A DNA stretch of 64,000 bases from Stercorarius parasiticus (taxonomy: Eukaryota; Chordata; Aves; Charadriiformes; Stercorariidae), in NCBI GenBank assembly GCA_013396915.1, contig VWZL01000594.1:543836-607835 (forward strand), given 5' to 3'. Numbering within the stretch: the first letter of the stretch is position 1; each line of letters starts with the position of its first letter. The notes beneath the pieces are model-generated. The model saw only the letters and a program-made list of their open reading frames with translations, did no database searches and was not told the DNA's origin. The position numbers were made by a program, and so were the translations under genes. Shown piece after piece: positions 49,216-60,900 of this stretch.

Positions 49216-52200
49216 CTTGCCTTCTGCTTGGACACAGCACCACCTCTTACCTTAGTAAACACAAGTACAAGAAAGAACAAAATAGTCTTGTTTTGGTCTA
49301 GAAATACTGTTAGTAAAAATAATTTCCAACAGTTTGTCTAAGACAAAAAATGCTAAAATAGAAGGAATCGCAGGCAATAACACAGGTAATTTTTTCTTCT
49401 GTTCGTAGATGTATATCTTTTTAATTTATATTCATGAATATTGTTAGATACATAATCCTATTCAAGTTCATCGTTATTGTGAAGCCACCTATAAAAGTCA
49501 AAACTTCTATGATTTCATTCTTCCTTACATTACATATTATTTGAACTTCAAAGTATGACCATTCCCTACAAACACCTATTAGCATGTGGATTTTGTAACA
49601 CTAGTGTGCAAACTCTGTACGTAGCAACAGCGCATCAAAATGGAACTCAGGTCTGAAATGAAATCCTAATTCACATTAGAATATGCTAATCCTTTCTGCT
49701 CATCTTGAATATGAAAATAACTTGCAATACATCTGTACAAAAGTGTTGCCTGAAGCTGCATTTTTCTACCTTTGAAATATGTAGAATGAATAAAAACGGA
49801 AATTTCCTTTGCTATTTGCCAAACAATTTTAAGCTTGAACAAAAGCCATCAACAGAATCTGTAGCGTTTGTTGTATCTTTGCTAAACAAATACTGTTTGC
49901 CATCACAACACAGAGACAGAATAATGAGAGATGAGTTTGTTCACCAACTATTAAAACATGCAATAATGATTAAAGCACCCGATCATGAAAAAGTTTTTAC
50001 TTACCCATAGGATCACTGGCTTTTCTTTCCATGCAACAACCACCACCAGGCTCATGAACAATTTAGTTTTGGCAGCTTCATGTGTTAGCTCCAAAAAGGA
50101 GAGCTCGATTAAACAAACTGAAATGCGCTTTACAGGGAGAACAGAGGATCCTAAAAACCTTTTATCAGACACCCTGCTGCATGGAATTTTTTAAAAATAA
50201 ATATTGAACAACAAATAACTTTGAACTTCTCTAGTTAATAGACCTTACAGACCTCCTACAGCGAGGCAAGAAATATGCCTCAAGAAATCAGTGTATCACT
50301 TCATAGTATTTAATAATGCCACAATTGCCTTTGTTATGCAGACTGTATAGAAGCGTGAATGCTATCCGAGAGCAAAGCCATGCATTAATAGTGCCTTCCT
50401 TTCTTGTGTTAGTAAGCATAGCATCCCTGCTTCAGTTCTATTCTCTTCCACCTGTACATCCTTCCAGTAGACAGCCAAGTCCACTTCAAGCATCAAGTTC
50501 AGAATAGTTTGGCATCCAGTTTCCCAACTCAAGTTATTAAAACAAGAACTGCTGTGATTCCTGAACCATGGCTGAATGGCTGACTCTTCCTTTCACATAA
50601 GTTCAAGATTTTTATTCATGTATCTGTATCTCTTTGAAATAAAAACCTCACAAAGACACCAACATGCTGAGATTCAATGTCTCATCTTATCAGTGCCTAA
50701 TACAGGCCATGAAGAATTTGACATGCACAAACTCCCATCCTAAATCTGTCTATTCTGAAGATTTCATTTACACAAATTAGCTTTGTAGGTCGCTACTCAC
50801 TTCTCAGTGGGTTATTCTACTCCTGATCTTGCATCTGGGCACCGAAAAGAACGAACGGCATTTTGCTTTTCCATTGTTTTCTTACTTTAGAAATACTAAG
50901 ATAAATAAAAATATATGCATATTTATGAATATACACATTCATGAAAACTCAGGAACACACTATTTCATGCAAATGCAGCAGTTCTGATCATATCTTGTTA
51001 CTAAACTGTACTGTTTTGAGGAATTAACCTTACCTCTGCTTCCCTTCTCTTAGAAACCTGAACAGTAGCTTGACAGCTAGTCTCTGAAACCATTAATGAT
51101 GATTCTTGTTTGTTTAGAAGACTGTGAAAATTTTCCCACTGTGATCAAATAATAGAAAATAATCTGCTGCTTTTTAACCTCTTACTCCAAGACAAGAAAC
51201 TACGGAAGTGATTCAGTGTAAAAATAAGTTAACCTACGTGTTACTTTGTAGTTCATTGAGAACTAATTTAAATTAAGTAGACATTGTGTTACATAAAACA
51301 CACAACCTTAACACCTGCCTGGGAGCAAGCAGCATATGAAACTCAGCCATGACTTCCTTTATTAATATTTCTTCCTGCATAATCTTCAATGATTGCGCAC
51401 ACTTCCTCTGACATAGGAACAGGGAATATAAAGAACAACAACTCAAGCTACGGGGAAAGCAAAATTTCCCCAAAGTTACCTGTTGTCTGACGCAGGGGAA
51501 AAAAATTGTCCTGACTCTCTATTCTCTGGTGATGAGTTTAATAGCGTAGGTGTGAACAAAGCACATTAACTAGGCATCTCGGAAAATCTTTGCATCGCTA
51601 TGAAATGCACCTAATACGACAGCATCAGCTGCAGTCTCTAATCTCCAGCACAAGGCTGCAGTCTGACATGCACTTCAAATTAACAACAATGCCAAAAAAA
51701 GATGTTTTCTCTGCTTGCCACCCTCAACTAGCAATTCCCCTATGCCCACATCACTCCCTGCAGCGTGGGCCGTGACTACAGGGAACCAAACCAAGATCAA
51801 TTGATCCAGCTCTTGCTTGGTTATTTTTGAGCACAGAATTTTCTGACCAGTAGAAGCCCTGAAGCATTGGGTTAAAACAGTAGAAGTACCGTATGAATAA
51901 ACAGGTGACAACACATCTTTTCATAATTCCCTTAGAAATACCAACATGTTAGGCAAACAGAATACATTTCAGAAGCTTACTTTTCTATCTGCAGGTATAA
52001 TATGCTCTCCTAGATACAATTCTGTCCATAAAACAGCTTGTGGTCTCTACTGACTGCTTTCCCCCCCCATCTTTGTCTAAATCCACTTAATACAGCCTCA
52101 GTCTTGTTCTGAAACCATTCATAAATTTGTTTTAATGTGTCATATTTATATTTTTAGATATTGCCCTGAAGAATAGCAAATCATTTAAGGAAACAATTCA

Positions 52201-55200
52201 TCACATAAGCCTTAATCACAGAGCAAGGAAAAAAAGAAATATTTCCCATGTTATATGTCTGCAAAATAAGGAACACAACAGTGATGTCTAAACAACAGCT
52301 GTGAAAACAGTTGCACCTAGTGAATACCAGGAGAAAGGAGAAAGACATAGAAAAAGAAATATTGTGGTCTATTGCAAAAAGAGCACATAATTATCACATC
52401 AGAAAGAAGAAAATGTATCTTGTATAAAGACTTGAATTAACAAATTAAGGAAGATGTCAGTGCTGGAGATACCTTGTGATTTAACTTTGATCAGAGTTAA
52501 CGTGAATGGAAGTTATAGGCATAAATCTCTATGAATCAAGACGCAAAAATATTCCTTTTCCTTTTTTTCTTTCCCCTATTACAGGCTCAGAGAAGGTAAA
52601 GTGTTTCAAAAGAAAGGGTATAGCTTTGATAACAAAATCAAATTGCTTTCCATGTCACATCTGTCCTTGAAGAATAAAAACAAAAATGACAACTACTTAT
52701 TCTCATCTAGAGGAAAAACTCTGTTAAAGTGTGACTAATGAAAATACAAAAAGACTTATACTATCATGCAGACTGCCACACTTACAGCAGGAAAATTGCA
52801 TTACTTCCCTCTATCATCTGAAATGTGCAACAGGTTGTTGTCAACAATGCATATTTTACAGGCTGCCTTATTTTCCTCTGAACAACGTCCCTTAGAAGGG
52901 ATATTCATCGAAAATAAGACTAACACCTGGATTTCAATATTTTAGGTAACAGAAAGGTTACAAATTTTTCCTGGCAACCAGTTCTGTCAGCTCTTGACCT
53001 GTTTAGTTCTCAGCTTCTCCCCCCAATTCCTGCCTGATTTACAAAAACATAGAAAGCCTCTCCCCTCTTTACAGCTCCTTCCACTGACCCACCTTCCATC
53101 CTCTTAACTTTCAGAGCTCCATTAGTCCCAAATTTCCTCTAAACTTCTTTACAAATACTTCATTTCTTGCTTTTCCGCATTATCTGCGATGAACTCCACT
53201 CCATACTTAATCTCATTTCTCTTAGCTTCAACCCTGCCTCTCATCATCAACACCTCATAATGCTCCCCATTTTCCAATGGGAACAAAGCCCATCCTTCAC
53301 TAAATCCTAACCTTTCTTTATCCTCCTCGCTCCTCCCTGGATCAGGTCCCTGCTTTCTCCGCTCCCATTTCCTCCATCCCAGTAAGGAGCCAGATTCCAA
53401 AAGTTGGCTAATTTATAAAGACAAAAGTCTGCCACGGTAACAGCCTGCCAAGTCTGCAGATTTATAAAGATAATTTCATTTAACTAAGTGTTCCCTCTTA
53501 GTATTTACTCATTTTACTTTGCACAAGTTTCACAATGCTAGTTTTGGGGTAATTTCTTCAAAATATATTCCAAACACTTAAAAACTTATCATTTCAGTTT
53601 TGACTAAGTTGAAACTGGAAAGTTTTCCTTTTATCAACTACAACATGCCAAAAAAAGATGACAAGAGACTTCTTACGCAAATGCAAACTTGTGATTTTTG
53701 GAGCAGTCAAAAGTAACCTCATTTCCTTTGATACACTCTAAAAAGTTATCCAGTGAAGAATCTTATAGGAGTCATTTTTAGGAGACAATGTGAGTTTTGC
53801 TACAGCGCTGCCTGTTTCACAGGATCAGACATAACAGGGTGGGTATGTGGGAGGAACTTAAAACATGCATATGAATAAAAAACAGTGAAGTAAGAAAAAA
53901 TTGAAGCCCTTCTTTTCACCCAAAATATGTCTGACCAACAGAAATAGACTTTGGTGAACAATCTTCCATTAGCCTTAGATTGACAAAAACTCCCCATCCC
54001 GTTGCAAATATTCAAGATCCTGAAGTAGGCTATTACCAAACATTTTAACTCCCCTGCCCAGGTTTTCTTTGGCATCAAATGCTGCATTTTAAGTGTCATG
54101 CAATGAACTGCTGCAGCTATTACTAACTACTATTTCTCAAGTACCAATGTTCGTCTGACTGCAAATCAGCTTCAAATCACAACAACTATCCAGAATATTT
54201 AAGTAACTATAAATCATAAACAATTATCTGACACCAATATTCTTCAAAAATCAAGAAAGCTTCTCAAAGCACAAAAATAAAAGATGTTTGTTTCTTTATC
54301 AAGAATTCAAACAGAAAAAAAAAAAACCACACTCCTGTCCTGAATTTAAAGTGTACTAATTTCAGAAAGGTTTGTGTTGTTTGGGTGGTTGTCTGTGTTT
54401 TTTTTTTTAGTGAAAACATCTTCTCAGTGAGTTATGAAAATTTAAAAAGATATTGAGCTGTTCACTAGGCTTATATTATTTCAATGAATTTTATTAGTTT
54501 TACTGAATGAATGCTATGCATACAGAAAATTATCTCTGAGGCAACAAAATGTGTTTTACGATCTCATTCCCTTCCTGAATGATATATATTAGCCTATTTC
54601 TCCATTAAAAGGTTAATTAACCTAGATAGGCATTCCCAAGCCTAATTTCCATATATCAATCAGTAATATAGCATGCAAAATGTAATCCTAAGTCTTTAAT
54701 GACATAGCATGCGCTTAACTCTAAATCAGAAAACACTCTTGTTCTAAATGGCAAGCTTCTGGGCTCGGCAGCTAGTTTTCCAGCCACTGCCACAACCTTA
54801 ACCCAGGGTTCACCTAGCATTGCCTCCAGCAACAGACTGGCAAGACAAGAAGGACTGCAAATATAATGACTGAACAAGTGACCCAACCGCATTTCCATTT
54901 CTCATCCCATTACCTTCTTTTTATCAATCAAAGGGATCAAAAGCCTGGAAGAAGCAGCCTACCCTGAACTGCTATAGCCTGGGGGAGAAAATACCGTATT
55001 TATGCTGAGTTTATTCTCACATAAGTGAAAGAATACAGATAGGCAGCTTACAGTAAAGCATTGCAGAACTCTCACCACAAGACAGTCCTTGGTCACACTG
55101 TCTGAGGGGCCTATGCTGCAGGAAATGATGTGGGCAAGAAATGACAGGAGCTAGTCACTCTATGAACAAGACTAGGGCATTTTTAAATTTTTATTTTCAT

Positions 55201-57332
55201 AAAAGCCAAGTGAGCGTAAACTACCTGTGAATCATCTGACCTACACCTTGAAAAACTCAGGACTGTTTAATTTGTATTCACTAGTCATAAATTTCAACTT
55301 CAGTGAATTAGCTCTCCGTTAAGTGTCTCCCTTAGAGAAGTCACCTAGTGATTTCTGTTTCCTACTGTATGCATTATTTGCATATGCTAGCCTAAGCAGA
55401 TACACCACAGATGCAAAAAAACTGCCAGTGCTAAGGGCATCTCCCAAGATAAAAGACACAACAGTAATCTTCCAGTGCACAGAAAGAATTAAATTAAAAT
55501 AATTTACTTTTTTTTTTCCTTAAGAAGTACTTTCTGTTACCAATACTGGATAGAAAGATTTTTCCACTTATATATAATCTGTAAATACATTACTAATTGC
55601 ATAGAGACCCCCCCTTTTATTTAAAATTCAAGTGTAGTAATTGAAATATAGACATTAGAACAGTCACACTATGTCACACAACCCTATAACCTATCTCCAC
55701 CAATGATAACTCTCAAGTTCCCCTGACCTGCGCTCCTTCTACATTGAGAGAGAGATCCCAGTATGCAAGCACAGAGTTGTACCTCAGATTGTACTACCTC
55801 TTCCGATTCCTTCAGAAACATCTGTTAGGGTCCTGGTTGCCTCCTTCCCCTTACACTTCTACCTTCCCATTCACCACTGTAGCACATCACAGGAACTCCC
55901 TGTCAACCACCTCCTTTCTCTGGCACACCTGATCCATACAGTAAGATGGGGAAATATAAGAGGGTGCGTGTACACACAGGGATCATCCCAATTCCTGTGA
56001 GTCTACAATTTCTTCCCACCCCAGCCTATCTCTGCAGGCAGAGCATGACTGGGCAGAGCCCACTGGCACAACAAATGAGTTGGGAGTGCAATGGGAGGTG
56101 TCAAAGGAGCTCTGTTCAGTATTCCCTGCTGCTCCCTGTCCTTGCATTTCAACCTTGGACTCTCATCTCTTCCCAGTATCAAAGGGCTTAGAGCATCTGA
56201 CACACAAGGGTGGTCATGGGGAGTAACGAAGACAGAGCCAGACTCCTCTGCCCAGTGACTAGATAAGAAAGAGCAAATTGAAATACAAGAAACTCAAGAA
56301 AATGTTTTAGGTTTTTTAAACCATAAGGCTAGACAAGCACCTGGACAGGTTGCTGAGAGAGGTTCTGGAGTCTCCACCCTCAGAGATATTGAAAACCCAA
56401 TGGTTTTGGTAAACCCTAACTGACCCTGTTTTGAGCAGAGGTGTTGGACCAGACAATCTCCAGAGGTGCCTTCCAGCCTCAGTGATTCTGTTCCTCTCCT
56501 ACTACTGATTAATGTATTGTGAGAGTCAATAGGGAATATTGATTAGATTTGTCAGAGGATTGTTTAATCCTTGGTAAGTCCCTGGTCCCTCTCTCATCTC
56601 CACAGTATGATGGCCACTGAGCAGAAGGTAAAGGTCTTCACCACAAACGAGTTGTTTCTTTGGGCATGGCACATTAGTGGTGACATGCTCATTTTAGTAG
56701 CCCGCATACACAAACAGACCGAAGACCATAGAATGGTTTTTTTCAACAACACTGCATAACAATTTTGCTACAGTACTTGCCAGTACTCGGAACATGTTGT
56801 GCTTGTGGAAAACATGATAATGAGTAGGAAAGTAAAATGCTAAAGTCAAAATAAAATAGAAAAAGAATAAAGCTGCTTTTGCTTGACAAATACAGTAATC
56901 TGTTTAAACAATATTGGTCATTGTTGCGTATTTTAACACATTACCAGATATTTCTGTGTAGAAAGAAATCTTTCCCTTCATGCGGGAAAATAAGTCTTTA
57001 AAAATACCAACTCAAAAGATGAGTAGCTTTGGAACAAGCTTTCTCTTAATATTAACTGGCAAAAACGTTTGGGAACTGTAGTGAGACTAGCACAGAAGTG
57101 TGTTTTGTTAGAAAAATCCATTAATTGGGTGTGGTTTACACTTATATTTTTGAGTCAATAAACAGCTAAGTATTCCAGAAAAATATTAAATCAAAAAAAT
57201 AAACATAACACATTACAGAGGACACCTGTCTGTAGTTTCAGAAGTCAATCTCCCTGTAAATTAGTTGTGACAGTACTTACAGCAAGTACTCTTACATTAG
57301 AACTTCAGAAGAAAACAGCAGATTATCCAACT
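49216..57332 (-). other. CCSER1 intron segment
   Basis: AT-rich intronic DNA between two related LTRs. It contains a CR1 3' end (56295-56493), a splice-site-flanked open segment at 50005-50117 (minus) that might be a cryptic exon, and homopolymers near 54310, 54400 and 55508. There is no gag, pol or env-like reading frame. Confidence 0.6.
56295..56493 (+). mobile_element. CR1 LINE 3' end fragment
   Basis: CCTGGACAGGTTGCTGAGAG, AGGTTCTGGAGTCTCCACCC, CAGAGATATTGAAAACCCAA, ACTGACCCTGTTTTGAGCAG, GTGTTGGACCAGACAATCTC, CAGAGGTGCCTTCCAGCCTC and AGTGATTCTGTTCC follow the CR1 3' end in order. It is 5' truncated and lacks a clear repeated ATTCTGTG tail. Confidence 0.86.
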
Positions 57333-57929
57333 TGTACAGGTTTTGGCCAGGAAAGAGTTAAATTTCTTCATAGCAGCTTGTGCAGTGCTGTGGTTTAGAT
57401 TTGTGACCAAAACAATGTTGATAATACAGGGAAGAATGTTTTAGTCATTGCTGAGCAGTGCCTGCACAGTGTCAAGGCATTTTCTGCTTCTCACACCGCC
57501 CTACCAGCAACTAGGCTGGGGGTGCACAAGAAACTGGGGAGGGGACACAGCCAGGACAGCTGACCCCAACTGACTAAAGGGATATTCCATACCATATGGT
57601 GCTGCACTCAGCAATAAAAGCTGAGAAGGGGAAAGGGAGGAAGGAAGGATATTTGCAGTTATGGCATCTGTCCTCCCAAGTACCCATTATGTGTGATGGA
57701 GCCCTGGTTTCCTGGAAAAAGCTGAACACCTGCCTGCCAATGGGAAGTAGTGAATGAATTCCTTATTGTGCTTTGATTGCTTGGCTTTTGCTTTACCTAT
57801 TAAACTGTCTTTACCTCAACCCACAAGTTTTCGCACTTTTACCCTTCTGATTCTCCCCTCCATCTCACTGGAGAGAGTATGTGAATGGCTGTGTTGTGCT
57901 AAGCTGCCCACTGGGGTTAACCCATGACA
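57333..57929 (+). mobile_element. Solo LTR of an avian endogenous retrovirus
   Basis: It runs from TGTACAGGTTTTGGCCAGGA to GGGGTTAACCCATGACA, about 597 bp. The diagnostic U3 block CAGCCAGGACAGCTGACCCC is followed by GATATTCCATACCATATGG and an AATAAAAGC TATA-like element at 57612-57620. ATTAAA lies at 57799-57804. Flanking pentamers CAACT and GAACC agree at only three positions, so the target duplication is not secure. Antisense to CCSER1. It retains the U3 segment ACCAAAACAATGTTGATAA that the 48-kb copy has lost. Confidence 0.87.
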
Positions 57930-60900
57930 GAACCAAAAGAACTAATTCTGTCTTATTTTCACTGTGTAACAACACATCCGTCCACTACCATGATTACTCT
58001 GGGATTTAAAATTTCTAATAATTCCCCTCTACCTTCTACCTGTATTAACATAACTCTATTCAATTGGAATAATTACACCAGCACTTTTTTGGGCTAGAAT
58101 GATTATGTCCTTAAAGAAGTGCATAGAACATTATAGCATAAGCCTTAAGTCACACCTAGAGTAATTTGTTAGTTACTTATCTCGAGAATTAATTCAAAAT
58201 GTCTAACAACTGCAATCTGATTTTTACAAGCTCTTAGTATGTTAAGAAATGTATATTACACTACAAACATTAATTTCCCACAGGGTATTTAGCTATAAAG
58301 CTTCTAGTTGACTTGACCTAAAAAGCACAGACAAAATGCTTAAATCCCAATTTGACGTTTCCATTTTTTAAAATTCTAATAGTATGTGAAAGGCACTTTC
58401 TCCATGCTCAAATACGAATATAAGGCCCAAATTACTACTTGCCTACAATCAGCAGTTTATTCCTATTTAGATAGCAGTGTTCGGCCTTATACTATCAAAG
58501 TACTCCTGACAGTTCTTGCTTTAAGTGGCTTCCGTAGTTTCTTTCCACAAAGGAGCAAAACGCCAAATTCATTCCAAAAGGGGAAATTTTGTTACGTTAG
58601 CACAAAGCTAGTTATAAATGAATGCTGTCAAGTCCACTTCACGTGAAGGGTGAACCACTGCCTTACAGGGTTTGCTTGAACAGTTCAATAAGAATTGATG
58701 TTCCTAAATATTCTCCCTTGAGAAGCTCAGCATAGCAGAGATGAATTTGAATTAAGCAGAAATCCCATAATTCAGAGACAAAACAAAACTTAACATCTAT
58801 TTTAACTATGAAATAACCTCTGTGAACATCACAGATACCAGAGATAATATATGTACAAGCAAGTTAACAACAGGTTGCAGTTATTCAGAGAAAATATAAC
58901 CTTGTTAGTTCTAATGAAGGTTGTGCAGAGGACATTAAAGGAGTGTGCGATTACGTGGTTCATATTTTATAACACTTTTGGTATATCTGAAGGAGGCCAC
59001 TTTGTTTGGGTTTTTTTTTGAACCTGAACTGAAATGCTGAGCACTCAAGCCTTCCCCATAACCTTTCATTCACTGCCTTTCCAGTGCAGGCCATCAAGAG
59101 AGAAGCTTATCTACTGTTAAGACGTTAATCATTAAAAACGAGTTTGGAGATGGAGAGTGTACCCCATAAGGGTTTTCTCAAGCCTCTAGAGGTCACATTT
59201 ACAGGTCACAAAACCAACTACCTTCAATTCCACTTTTAAGTCTACTGGTCACCCATGGTAACTCATAACCCATTCAACTTATGCATTTTCAATAGCATCT
59301 TCCACCTAATGTGTTAGACACAGATTGCATAAAAATCTCAGCTTCCAAATGGTCTCAGCATAGACTGTCAGAAGGTGTGAAGCTGAAGGTCAAGTCCACA
59401 CTCAAGGAGAAAAGTGTGGGAGAAAATAATGTTAAAGCAACCAGGAGCAAATATGAAAAATCACTTCAATGCCCTCTAGACTAGCAGCCAACCTAGTTTT
59501 ACCCATGCTCAGTGCTTCATCAACACCAGCAAAATATCATACTGTTCAGCATCGAGAAAAAGCAACATAAAATAACATTTAAGCCCTTATTTACATACAT
59601 TCAGCAAAGTCCATGGAGGCACAGGATCCTGTTGTTTCTCTCATGATGTGACAATTGGGTTAGAACTGGTGCTTGATAGTAAGACTACTCAGGAGACATT
59701 GAAAATAAAGTCACCTGTGGGAAGCACTGATCACGCTTTCATAAGTTGCAGATCTGGATACCGCTTCCTAACGTATGATATCAAACACAAGGACAGATTT
59801 GAATACAGTGGTTTGGATAATCGCTCCACCATTGCACGTACCGTTTCTGAAGGACACTAGCAACCTGACTATTAATTGCTAAGTCACCCCAAATCACCTA
59901 GGTAACAAAACCTAGGTATGGTTACTCACACAGAAGATCCAGGACACCTAACTAGAATTTAAACACCAGCTGCTAATTAGATAATTATCACAAACAGGCA
60001 TTCCAAGAAGGAGCCATAACACATTTCCATTAAAGTGACCTATGTTTTGCCTTTCCGCTCCCCCTAGAGATACACTAGGAAATTCAAACACTTGCAGTTA
60101 ATATATCTGTTGCTAGCATCTCATTATTTGCATGTCAGTCACTCACCTTTTTTGTCTTCCCAAAGTTTCATCCAGCCCTCTCTACATTAAATTAGTCAGT
60201 TATTAATTTTCCAAATTTTATGTTTAACTGACATATTCAACTCCTCCCATTATCAAATAGAACGCTGCAGTAGCCCAAGAAATATTACCCCGTATTCCAA
60301 CACTGGTTTTTGCATACACTGTTCTTAATTTATATTGTAAATATACTTACTGCGATGTTAGGTACTCAGAGCATCCCCACATAATAAGCACAGTACAAGC
60401 ATGAGGAAAAGGGGATTTTGCCCAAGTGCCAGCACTGGATGGATAAGTAAAAAACCTCAGTAACACAGTACCAGCATGCATCTTGAAAAATTGTCTTAGT
60501 TCAGGATTGTGTTGTTACTTACAGACAAGGCAAAAAAATAAAATGGAAACTGAGAAAGGAAATGAAGAAAGTCTTGTGGTAACTGCAGTTACTCTAGTGC
60601 ATGATAGGCAGTGTGGGAGAACGCATGAATGCAACTATTTGACAGTTTGACAAGTGGGCAATGAAGACTTGTATCACTGTTAAAGCCGAGGGGAAAAAAG
60701 CTGGGATGACCTTAGGCCATGAAAGTCCTTTAACTGGCAACAAGAGGTTTTATCTAATATAGTGGAACCATAGGAAAGACGCAGAGAAAGAAATGGCACG
60801 CTCAAAGCAACAATCCGGAAAAATAAGTTGTGCAGCTCTAATTGGACTGACACAAGTAGGCAAGGCTGCCTTGCTCTAGGCAAAATGAGAGGACAATGCA

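Noticed and set aside
48631..49341. Open frames of 65-107 codons on both strands
   Set aside because: They fall in or overlap the 48-kb solo LTR and have no retroviral protein similarity.
48627..57929. The LTR pair as the two ends of a single provirus
   Set aside because: Spacing and orientation fit, but the LTRs belong to different subfamilies, the 48-kb copy has its own near-perfect flanking pentamers, and the 8.1 kb between them contains ordinary intron plus a CR1 fragment and no gag, pol or env-like frame.
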